Shown here in pieces: positions 8,861 to 14,745 of a stretch of DNA of 14,745 nt (positions within the stretch are counted from its first letter, which is position 1; every line of letters begins with the position of its first letter). The translations under genes were made by a program, and so were the position numbers. This DNA comes from an uncultured Aquimonas sp. (GTDB taxonomy: Bacteria > Pseudomonadota > Gammaproteobacteria > Xanthomonadales > Xanthomonadaceae), in NCBI GenBank assembly GCA_946481615.1, contig CAMLOR010000064.1, positions 1-14,745 of the forward strand, written 5' to 3'. Below the pieces are notes generated by a model. The model searched no databases. It saw only the letters and a program-made list of their open reading frames with translations, and was not told the DNA's origin.

Positions 8861-8922
8861 CGGTTGGAGCCCCCCGTCGCGTGATTCCCGCGACGCCGGC
8901 AGGCGCAGCGAAGGTAGGAACG
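8861..8922. promoter_or_regulatory. Divergent intergenic region between GH67 and LacI genes
   Basis: These 62 bases must hold the controls for both the operon and the regulator unless promoters lie inside coding sequence. The clearest structure is a perfect 6-bp inverted repeat, GTCGCG (8876-8881) and CGCGAC (8889-8894), around a 7-nt centre. No convincing -35/-10 pair is visible in this GC-rich stretch. AAGGTAGGAA (8911-8920) is the probable ribosome binding site of the regulator gene. Confidence 0.5.
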
Positions 8923-10008
8923 TTGGAAAAGAGCAAGAGATCGGTCCGTCGCAAGGGGCGTGCGGTCACCATCGACGAAGTGGCCTCGTTCGCCAACGTT
9001 TCGCCCATGACCGTCTCGCGCGTCATCAACGGCCACGGCAACGTGCGCGATTCCACCCGCGAGCGCGTGCTGCAGGCCGTGCGCGAACTGGGCTACACGC
9101 CAAACCTCGCCGCCAGTTCGCTGGCGGCGGCGCAGCACATGCGCATCGCGCTGATCTACACCAATCCCAGCGCCGCCTATCTGAGCGAGCTGATGGCCGG
9201 CGCGCTGCGCGGCGCGCTGCACAACGCGGCGCAGCTCGTCATCGACACCTGGGACGGCTACGACGCCGAAGCCGAGACCGCGGCGGCGCGCACGCTGGCG
9301 CAGAGCGTGGCCGGCGTCATTCTGCCGCCGCCGCTGTGCGAATCGCGGCACGTGGTGACGGAACTGGCCGGCGCCGGCGTGCCGGTGGTCGCGATCGGCT
9401 CGGGCCGTTTCAATGACATGATCTCGCGCGTGCGCATCGACGATTTCCGCGCCGCGCGCGACATCGCCATGCACCTGATCGCGGCCGGCCACCGCCGCAT
9501 CGGCTTCATCAAGGGCCATCCCAACCAGACCGCCAGCGCACGCCGCTACGAAGGCTTCCAGGCCGCGCTCGAACAGGCCGCCATCGCGCCGGAACCTGGC
9601 CTCGTGCAGCAGGGATACTTCACTTACCGCTCCGGGCTGGATGCCGCCGAGAAGCTGCTCGCGCGCAAGCGCCCGCCCACCGCCATCATGGCCAGCAACG
9701 ACGACATGGCCGCGGCCGTCGTTTCGGTGGCGCATCGCCGCGGCCTCGACGTGCCGCGCGATCTTTCGGTGGTGGGTTTCGACGACAGCTCGGCCGCGAC
9801 CACGGTGTGGCCCGAACTCACCACCATCCGCCAGCCGATCGCGGCCATGGCCGATTCGGCCATCGACATCCTGCTGCGCAGCATCCGGCGCCGCGAAGGC
9901 GAGGGCCGCAAGCCCGTCGATCACGTGCTCGCGCACGAGCTGGTGAAACGCGACTCGGTGGCGCCGCCCGCGCCCGAAAGCGCGGAAAAGACCCTCCGGC
10001 AACAGTAG
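8923..10008 (+). CDS. xylR: LacI-family transcriptional regulator of xylan/glucuronate use (XylR-like)
   Basis: This 361-residue cytoplasmic repressor has a LacI-type helix-turn-helix at residues 15-40 ([27 protein letters not shown]). A hinge region follows at about 60-70, then a periplasmic-binding-protein-like sugar domain at 74-345 with [31 protein letters not shown] and [12 protein letters not shown]. No ATG precedes the domain at a suitable distance. I chose the TTG at 8923 because AAGG and AGGA lie 8 and 4 bases upstream. An in-frame GTG at 8881 is the alternative, but its ribosome site is poor and it lies in an inverted repeat. The gene is divergent from the glucuronidase operon, and a perfect xyl-box lies before xylB. 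It therefore probably represses both units and responds to xylose, glucuronate or an oligosaccharide. In Xanthomonas the corresponding LacI protein is named XylR. UxuR-like function cannot be excluded. Confidence 0.85.
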   Translation: MEKSKRSVRRKGRAVTIDEVASFANVSPMTVSRVINGHGNVRDSTRERVLQAVRELGYTPNLAASSLAAAQHMRIALIYTNPSAAYLSELMAGALRGALHNAAQLVIDTWDGYDAEAETAAARTLAQSVAGVILPPPLCESRHVVTELAGAGVPVVAIGSGRFNDMISRVRIDDFRAARDIAMHLIAAGHRRIGFIKGHPNQTASARRYEGFQAALEQAAIAPEPGLVQQGYFTYRSGLDAAEKLLARKRPPTAIMASNDDMAAAVVSVAHRRGLDVPRDLSVVGFDDSSAATTVWPELTTIRQPIAAMADSAIDILLRSIRRREGEGRKPVDHVLAHELVKRDSVAPPAPESAEKTLRQQ

Positions 10009-10044
10009 TCCCGCGGACGGCACGGCGCGCGCTTCCCGCTCGCC

Positions 10045-11382
10045 TCAGCGCAGCAGATACTGGTTCAGCAGGTTCTCGTAGCGTTCCTGCTTGCCGCTGA
10101 TCTGCCGTGGTTCGCCCAGCCGCGCGGCCAGTGCGGCGAGGCCGGCCAGACCGAGCCGTCCCTGTTCGAAATCGCGTCCGTCGCCGCCGTCGAAACTCGC
10201 GTAACGCTGGCGGCGCCATGCTTCCCACGGCGATTGCGTCAGCAGCGCGTGCGCCACCTCGAGCCCGCGCGCGAAGGCATCCATGCCGCCGATGTGGGCG
10301 ATGAAAAGGTCCTCGGCGTCGGTCGATTCGCGCCGCACCTTGGCGTCGAAATTGAGCCCGCCCGAACCGATGCCGCCCTGCCGCAGCACCACCATCATCG
10401 CCGCGACCGTGTCGTAGAGATCGCTCGGGAACTGATCGGTGTCCCAGCCGTTCTGCGCGTTGCCGCGGTTGGCGTCGATGCTGCCGAGCAGGCCGTGGTC
10501 GGAAGCCACCTGCAGATCGTGCTCGAAGGTGTGGCCGGAAAGCGTGGCGTGGTTGGCTTCGATGTTGAGCTTGAAGTCCTGTTGCAGGCCATGCTCCTTC
10601 AGGAAGCCCGCCACGGTGGCCGAGTCGAAATCGTACTGGTGCTTCATCGGCTCCATCGGCTTGGGTTCGATCAGGAACACGCCCTTGAACCCGATGCTGC
10701 GGCCGTAGTCGCGCGCCGCGGTGAGGAAGCGCGCGAAATGCGCCAGCTCGCGCTTCATGTCGGTGTTGTGCAGGCTGGCATAGCCTTCGCGCCCGCCCCA
10801 GAACACGTAGTTCTCGCCGCCCAGCGCCACCGTGGCTTCGAGCGCCGCCTTCACCTGCACGGCCGCGCGCGCCACGACGGCGAAATCGGGATTGGTCGCC
10901 GCGCCGTTCATGTAGCGCGGATGCGAGAACAGATTGGCCGTGCCCCACAGCAGCTTCACGCCGGTGGCGAGCTGCCGGTCGCGCGCCAGGCCCACCATGC
11001 GCTGCAGGTTCTTCTCGTACTGCGCGATGTCGTCGGCGTCGGGCGCCAGATCGATGTCATGGAAGCAGTAGTACGGCACGCCGAGCTTGGTGAAGAACTC
11101 GAAGCCCGCGTCGATTTTCGCTTCGGCGCGCGCCATCGGCGCCTCGGGCGCGTCCCAGGGATAGCGCCGCGTGCCGGGGCCGAAGGGATCGTGTCCGGCG
11201 TTGCAGAAGCTGTGCCAGTAGCAGACCGAGAAACGCAGGTGCTCGGCCATGGTGCGCGCGCCGACGCGGCGCTCGGCCTGGTAGTGCTTGAACGCGAGCG
11301 GGTTGTCCGAATCGCGGCCCTCGAAGGGGATGCGGCCGATGCCGGGAAAGTATTCGCGTGCGCCGAGATAGGGAGTGCTCAT
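10045..11382 (-). CDS. xylA: Xylose isomerase
   Basis: This 445-residue cytoplasmic TIM-barrel enzyme is predicted to convert D-xylose to D-xylulose using two divalent metal ions. All functional residues of the E. coli enzyme are present at a constant offset of 7: H108 and D111 ([10 protein letters not shown]), E239 and K241 (LIEPKPMEP), E275 and H278 ([12 protein letters not shown]), D303 (GSIDANRG), D314 and D316 (WDTDQFP) and D346 (LNFDAKVRR). It is the longer class II type with an N-terminal extension. The start at 11382 gives [22 protein letters not shown], a normal family N-terminus, although no strong ribosome binding site is visible. It lies 44 bases downstream of xylB and is probably cotranscribed with it. 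Its stop is 36 bases from the convergent LacI gene end, with no obvious terminator hairpin between them. Confidence 0.97.
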   Translation of the reverse strand: MSTPYLGAREYFPGIGRIPFEGRDSDNPLAFKHYQAERRVGARTMAEHLRFSVCYWHSFCNAGHDPFGPGTRRYPWDAPEAPMARAEAKIDAGFEFFTKLGVPYYCFHDIDLAPDADDIAQYEKNLQRMVGLARDRQLATGVKLLWGTANLFSHPRYMNGAATNPDFAVVARAAVQVKAALEATVALGGENYVFWGGREGYASLHNTDMKRELAHFARFLTAARDYGRSIGFKGVFLIEPKPMEPMKHQYDFDSATVAGFLKEHGLQQDFKLNIEANHATLSGHTFEHDLQVASDHGLLGSIDANRGNAQNGWDTDQFPSDLYDTVAAMMVVLRQGGIGSGGLNFDAKVRRESTDAEDLFIAHIGGMDAFARGLEVAHALLTQSPWEAWRRQRYASFDGGDGRDFEQGRLGLAGLAALAARLGEPRQISGKQERYENLLNQYLLR

Positions 11383-11426
11383 GGTGGGAACCGCGTCGGG
11401 TTGGAGGGATCGCTGCGCATGCCGGG

Positions 11427-12974
11427 TCAGGCCGCGAAGCCGTCGGAATGCGTGGCGTAGAGTTGGCGGGCCGCCTCCAGATGGCGCAGGAAGCGTCCGT
11501 AGTGTTCGCGGTAGGCCGGCAGCGCGCGCGCGTCGGGCTGCGCCGAACGCGCGGCATCGGGGCGCACGTGTTCGCGCACGAGCCCGGGCAGATCGCTGCG
11601 TTCGCCTTGCGCACGTTCGCAGGCCCACAGCGCCTGCAGCGCCGCGCCGAAGGCCGCGCCCTCGGCCTGTTCGGGCACGTCCACCGGCAGCTCGAACACA
11701 TCGGCTGCCATCTGGCGCCAGGCCGCGCTGTTGGCGCCGCCGCCGGTGAGCCGGATCGCGTCGAAATGCATGCCGGCGGCATAGAGCGCCTCGAGCCCGG
11801 CGCGCAGCGCGTAGGTCGCGCCTTCCATCGCGGCGCGGTAGGCATTGCCGCGCGCGAGGTTTCCGAGCGTCATGCCGAACAGCGCGGCACGCGCATGCGG
11901 CAGATCGGGCGTGCGTTCGCCATTGAAGAACGGCAGCATCAACAGCCCGCCCGCGCCCGGCTGCGTGCCGGCCATCACCGCATCGCCGTCGCGGCTGGAG
12001 AATTCGAAGGCGCGCGCCACGCTCTCGGTGGCGACGGTGCAATTCATGGTGCACACCAGCGGCAGCCAGCCGCCGGTCGAGGAACAGAACGCCGCCCAGC
12101 CGGCATCGGCGTCCACCACCGGCCGCTCCGCGTGCGCGAACAGCGTTCCCGAAGTGCCGAGGCTCAGGCTCAGCACGCCGGGCACGACGTTGCCGGTGCC
12201 GATCGCCGCCATCATGTTGTCGCCGCCGCCGGCGCTCACGATCACCTCGCGCGGCAGGCCCAGCTCCTCGGCGCTGGTCGGCGCCAGCGCGAAGTGCGCG
12301 TCGGGTGCCACCAGCGGCGGCAGGCAGGCGGAAAGATCGCGTTCCGGATCGGTGGCTTCGAGCAACGGCCGCGACCAGGTGCGCGTGCGCACGTCGAGCC
12401 AGCCGGTGCCGGAGGCATCGCCATGCTCCATCCAGCGCTCGCCGGTCAGCCAGAAATTGACGTAATCGTGCGGCAGCAGGATGTGGGCGAGGCGCGCATA
12501 GGCCTCGGGCCGGTGCTTGCGCGTCCACGGCAGCTTGGAGGCCGTGTAACCGGCCAGGATCGGATTGCCGGCGAGTTCCACGCAGCGCCGCAGCCCGCCC
12601 ACGGCCGCCATGATCTCGTCGCACTCGGCCTGCGTGCTGGTGTCGCACCACAGCTTGGCCGGCGCCAGCACCTTGCCGGCCGCATCCAGCGCCACCAGAC
12701 CGTGCTGCTGGCCCGAGACGCCGATGGCCGCCACGCGTGCGCGCAGCGCGGGATCGAGCCGCGCGAAACAGGCGCGGATCGCATCGATCCACCACTCGGC
12801 GCGCTGCTCGCGGCTGCCGTCCTCGCCCGCGATCATCTGCAGCGGCTGTCCTTCCAGCGCGAGCACGCGGCGCGCCTCGCCGTCGTAGGCCAGCAACTTG
12901 ACGCTCTGGCTGCCCACGTCCAGGCCGATGAAGACCGGGCCACCCCGCCGCTTCACGGGCCGCGCTCCGGCCAT
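11427..12974 (-). CDS. xylB: Xylulokinase, FGGY family
   Basis: This 515-residue cytoplasmic kinase is predicted to phosphorylate D-xylulose to xylulose-5-phosphate with ATP. The two actin-like domains are marked by [12 protein letters not shown] (15-26, with D19), VSGQQHGLV (86-94), LWCDTST (108-114), the putative catalytic base D252 in [15 protein letters not shown], the SLGTSG adenosine-motif region (271-276) and [19 protein letters not shown] (409-427). Length is normal. The ATG at 12974 has only a weak ACGGA upstream. A GTG at 12956 has GGAG eight bases before it and would remove six residues that add nothing to the fold, so it is a serious alternative. It is the first gene of a xylB-xylA unit, the reverse of the order in E. 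coli. A perfect xyl-box operator lies 8 bases before the ATG. Confidence 0.95.
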   Translation of the reverse strand: MAGARPVKRRGGPVFIGLDVGSQSVKLLAYDGEARRVLALEGQPLQMIAGEDGSREQRAEWWIDAIRACFARLDPALRARVAAIGVSGQQHGLVALDAAGKVLAPAKLWCDTSTQAECDEIMAAVGGLRRCVELAGNPILAGYTASKLPWTRKHRPEAYARLAHILLPHDYVNFWLTGERWMEHGDASGTGWLDVRTRTWSRPLLEATDPERDLSACLPPLVAPDAHFALAPTSAEELGLPREVIVSAGGGDNMMAAIGTGNVVPGVLSLSLGTSGTLFAHAERPVVDADAGWAAFCSSTGGWLPLVCTMNCTVATESVARAFEFSSRDGDAVMAGTQPGAGGLLMLPFFNGERTPDLPHARAALFGMTLGNLARGNAYRAAMEGATYALRAGLEALYAAGMHFDAIRLTGGGANSAAWRQMAADVFELPVDVPEQAEGAAFGAALQALWACERAQGERSDLPGLVREHVRPDAARSAQPDARALPAYREHYGRFLRHLEAARQLYATHSDGFAA

Positions 12975-12981
12975 GTCCGTC

Positions 12982-12995
12982 TGTTAGCGCTACCA
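12982..12995 (-). promoter_or_regulatory. xyl-box operator upstream of xylB
   Basis: On the minus strand this reads TGGTAGCGCTAACA, a near-perfect palindrome around TAGCGCTA. It is identical to the 14-bp xyl-box that, as I recall, precedes XylR-controlled xylan genes in Xanthomonas. It ends 7 bases before the xylB ATG. Just upstream on the coding strand is an AT-rich patch (13006-13014), the only -10-like sequence nearby, so the operator would cover the transcription start. The expected ligand is the LacI-family protein encoded at 8923-10008. Confidence 0.85.
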
Positions 12996-13161
12996 GACGA
13001 ACCGCATAAAAAAACGGCACTGGAAGAGAGGGTTCGCAGTGTCATCCGTGGAAGGGGGTGATCGAGACTGGCGACACTCTACCAGCGGCCTCGGGAAAAG
13101 CCTTGCTGCGGTGCGGGGCGGACCGTGGCGCACGAGCCGAGGTAGACGGCATGTCGGAATT
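12996..13161. other. Spacer between xylB operator and HipA-gene leader
   Basis: I see no supported gene here. It contains an AT-rich patch with seven consecutive A on the plus strand (about 13008-13014) that could belong to the xylB promoter, though no matching -35 is evident. It then returns to GC-rich sequence up to about 13150. Short open frames on both strands have no recognisable content. Confidence 0.4.
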
Positions 13162-13257
13162 ATCCATTCAAAAATCCATTCAAAACAGCGCACATCGGCT
13201 GGACAATGGCTAAATATCAATGAATTATTGAAATTTCCGCCGGAAAGAATCCATTCA
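13162..13257 (+). promoter_or_regulatory. Three direct ATCCATTCA repeats in the HipA-gene leader
   Basis: The 9-mer ATCCATTCA occurs exactly at 13162-13170, 13174-13182 and 13249-13257. The first two are spaced 12 bases start to start. The third runs into the A of the HipA-gene start codon. The surrounding sequence is conspicuously AT-rich for this genome. Repeats on both sides of a promoter are typical operators for self-regulating toxin loci. The likely reader is the helix-turn-helix at the N-terminus of the adjacent protein, which is inference. Confidence 0.6.
13200..13231 (+). promoter_or_regulatory. Candidate promoter with overlapping palindrome
   Basis: TGGACA (13200-13205) resembles a -35 box (5 of 6). 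Seventeen bases later AATTAT (13223-13228) resembles a -10 box (4 of 6). The perfect inverted repeat TCAAT-GAATT-ATTGA (13217-13231) covers the -10 element and contains TGAAT, the inverse of the ATTCA core of the nearby direct repeats. This would allow autorepression of the HipA-type gene. Promoter prediction by eye is weak evidence. Confidence 0.4.
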
Positions 13258-14630
13258 TGACCCGACGTTCCGACGCCTTGGTCGCCGCGCTGCGCGATGC
13301 CCGCGACCCGTTGCCGGCAGGCGAGCTGGCGGCGCGCCTGGACGTCAGCCAGCCGACCCTGTCGCGCGCGGTGGCCGAGGCCGGCGAGCGCATCGTGCGT
13401 ATCGGTCGCGCGCGCGCCACGCGCTATGCGCTCGCGCGCGAGATTCCGCGTGCGGGATCTCGCTGGCCGCTGTATCGGCTCGATGCGCAGGCGCGGCCGC
13501 ATCGTGTCGGGGAGTTGCGCGCGCTGCGTGGCGAAGCTTTCCACTTCGAGCCGGTTGCCGCGATGCGTGCATTGCGCGACGAGTTCGCGCAGGGCCTCTT
13601 CCCCGGCCTGCCGTGGTTTCTCGACGATCAGCGTCCACAGGGCTTCCTCGGACGCGCCTTCGCGCGGCGACACGCGGATGAACTCGACGCGCCCGACGAC
13701 GTGCTGCGCTGGAACCACGATCACGTGGTGCGCGCGCTGTTGCGGCACGGCGAAAACCTCGCGGGCGACCTGCTGCTGGGCGATGCCGCGCTCGAGCAGG
13801 CGCTGGCGTTCGTGCAGGCGCCCGCCGATGCGATCGAGTCCACGCAGTGTGCAGCGCACTACGCCGGCCTTGCCGACGCGGCGATGCGCGGCGAGCTGCC
13901 CGGTTCCTCGGCGGCCGGCGAACGCCCCAAGTTCCTCGCCACGCTTCGCGAGCATGGCGCCTGGCGCAGCGTGATCGTGAAATTCAGCGAGCGGGCCGGA
14001 TCGCCCGCGGCACGACGCTGGGCCGATCTGCTGCGGTGCGAGTGCCTGGCGAGCGAAACCCTGCGCGCGCATGGCCTGGCCGCCGCGGAAGAATCCATCG
14101 TCGAAGCGGACGGGCGCACCTTTCTGCAATCGACGCGCTTCGACCGCACGCCGGTCCTGGGCCGCCGCGGTTTCGTTTCGCTCGCGGCGCTCGATGCCGC
14201 CCACTACGGCCGCGGCCCCATCGAGTGGTGGCGGTTCGCCGAGCCGCTGCGGCACGGCGGCTGGATCGGCGCCGAAGATGCGGCGCGGTTGCGGCGCGTA
14301 TCGCTGTTCGGGCGCCTGATCGCCAATACCGACATGCATCCGGGCAACGTCGCTTTCGTGCTCGCCGATTCGCCGCCGTTCGCCCTGTGCCCTGCCTACG
14401 ACATGCTGCCGATGCGGTTCGCACCGGCCGGCACGGGCGAAATCGTTCCGCGCGATTACGAGCTCGCAGCGCCGCTGCCCGAGATCGCCGAAGACTGGCA
14501 TGCGGCGGCATCCATCGCCGCCGATTTCTGGGGACGGGTGCTTGACGCAGCCGATATCTCGGCCGACTTCCGGGCCATTGCCGAATCCGCGGCAGCGACG
14601 CTTTCCGCCGCGCGCGCGCGCTTCGCCTAA
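13257..14630 (+). CDS. yjjJ: HipA-family Ser/Thr kinase toxin with N-terminal helix-turn-helix (YjjJ-like)
   Basis: This 457-residue protein has two parts. Residues 1-60 form a winged helix-turn-helix (ALRDARDPLPAGELAARLDVSQPTLSRAVAEAGERIVRIGRARATRYAL). Residues 70-457 form a HipA-like kinase. Visible kinase features are the glycine/serine loop GSSAAGERPKF (216-226), ATP-binding K242 in VIVKFSE, STRFDRTPVLGRRG (292-305), catalytic D359 and N364 in NTDMHPGN, and metal-binding D382 in AYDMLP. Canonical HipA phosphorylates glutamyl-tRNA synthetase and is held by a separate HipB. No hipB-like gene lies next to it, and the fused DNA-binding domain may replace it. Length and layout fit E. coli YjjJ, reported as a HipA homologue. 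The ATG at 13257 has GGAAAG about nine bases upstream. Its stop overlaps the convergent downstream gene by 4 bases. The substrate and actual toxicity are unknown. Confidence 0.85.
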   Translation: MTRRSDALVAALRDARDPLPAGELAARLDVSQPTLSRAVAEAGERIVRIGRARATRYALAREIPRAGSRWPLYRLDAQARPHRVGELRALRGEAFHFEPVAAMRALRDEFAQGLFPGLPWFLDDQRPQGFLGRAFARRHADELDAPDDVLRWNHDHVVRALLRHGENLAGDLLLGDAALEQALAFVQAPADAIESTQCAAHYAGLADAAMRGELPGSSAAGERPKFLATLREHGAWRSVIVKFSERAGSPAARRWADLLRCECLASETLRAHGLAAAEESIVEADGRTFLQSTRFDRTPVLGRRGFVSLAALDAAHYGRGPIEWWRFAEPLRHGGWIGAEDAARLRRVSLFGRLIANTDMHPGNVAFVLADSPPFALCPAYDMLPMRFAPAGTGEIVPRDYELAAPLPEIAEDWHAAASIAADFWGRVLDAADISADFRAIAESAAATLSAARARFA

Positions 14631-14745
14631 CCCGGCTTCGCCGCCTGCGGAAACAGCGCCTCGGCGCGCTGGAACAGGATCCAGCTGGTGGCGATGTACT
14701 TGTCGCCGCCCTGCGGGGTGTTGCCGCGGTGGGTGTGGGTGAAGG
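14627..14745 (-). CDS. C-terminal fragment, probable 2-oxoglutarate/Fe(II) oxygenase
   Basis: Only the last 38 codons are in the window; the gene continues beyond the right edge. The tail reads HTHRGNTPQGGDKYIATSWI followed by LFQRAEALFPQAAKPG and a TAG stop at 14629-14627. The pattern H-x-H/G...G-x-K-Y-I-x-T-x-W-I resembles the end of the double-stranded beta-helix fold of prolyl-hydroxylase-like dioxygenases, where a His binds iron and a following basic residue binds 2-oxoglutarate. It is convergent with the HipA-type gene and overlaps its stop codon by 4 bases. Family assignment from so short a piece is tentative. Confidence 0.5.
   Translation of the reverse strand, partial: FTHTHRGNTPQGGDKYIATSWILFQRAEALFPQAAKPG

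Noticed and set aside
6860..8884. Long plus-strand open frame antisense to the alpha-glucuronidase
   Set aside because: It mirrors GH67 codons, with histidine/arginine-rich composition and no family features.
10009..10044. Bidirectional terminator between the convergent LacI and xylA genes
   Set aside because: The 36-bp spacer is GC-rich without a clear stem-loop and without a T-run on either strand.
13009..13045. CACTG/CAGTG stem followed by a T-run on the minus strand before xylB, resembling an attenuator
   Set aside because: The stem is only 5 bp with a 14-nt loop, too weak for a terminator. The T-run is better explained as part of an AT-rich promoter region.
12990..14501. 503-codon minus-strand open frame opposite the HipA-type gene
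   Set aside because: It runs antisense through kinase motifs and through the AT-rich leader and repeats. It has no coherent domain.
1..14745. CRISPR arrays, tRNA/rRNA genes, insertion sequences, prophage or defence islands
   Set aside because: No regularly spaced long repeats, no cloverleaf or rRNA sequence and no transposase or integrase motif were seen on either strand.

Overview
The window is very GC-rich and gene-dense, and looks like the chromosome of a Gram-negative gammaproteobacterium of the Xanthomonadaceae (Xanthomonas, Lysobacter, Luteimonas or a relative). This rests on three things: the gene set and order of a xylan/glucuronoxylan utilisation locus as known in Xanthomonas; a perfect copy of the 14-bp operator called the 'xyl-box' in Xanthomonas (recalled, not searched); and a GTCATTCCCGC-type palindromic repeat common in that family. 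Several predicted enzymes carry export signals, which fits degradation of oligosaccharides in the periplasm.

Layout. Positions 1-259 hold no gene I can support, only a GC-rich hairpin (14-32) and a palindromic interspersed repeat (141-217). From 8860 down to 260 (minus strand) runs a tight five-gene operon in the order alpha-glucuronidase GH67 (8860-6680), SGNH/sialate-O-acetylesterase-type carbohydrate esterase (6672-4693), enolase-superfamily D-mannonate dehydratase (4693-3428), GH43 xylosidase/arabinofuranosidase (3428-1764) and fructuronate reductase (1729-260). Gaps are 7 bp, two TGATG overlaps and 34 bp. Divergent from it, across 62 bp, is a LacI-family regulator (8923-10008, plus), probably XylR. 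Convergent with the regulator lie xylose isomerase (11382-10045) and, upstream of it, xylulokinase (12974-11427), both on the minus strand. The perfect xyl-box sits directly before the xylulokinase gene.

Beyond an AT-rich spacer is a HipA-family kinase with its own N-terminal helix-turn-helix (13257-14630, plus). Its leader carries three ATCCATTCA repeats and a palindrome over a candidate promoter. Its last codon overlaps the end of a convergent gene that is cut by the window edge (14627-14745, minus), whose tail resembles a 2-oxoglutarate/Fe(II) oxygenase.

How the genes work together. The esterase is likely to deacetylate oligosaccharides. GH67 removes (4-O-methyl)glucuronic acid, and GH43 trims xylose or arabinose. 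Xylose goes through XylA and XylB to xylulose-5-phosphate. Glucuronate goes, after an isomerase (UxaC) not present here, through fructuronate reductase and mannonate dehydratase to 2-keto-3-deoxygluconate. The LacI regulator probably represses both arms. Most of the window is therefore a known type of catabolic locus. The least ordinary parts are the self-contained HTH-HipA gene with its repeat-rich leader, and the operator-like site lying across the GH67 start codon.
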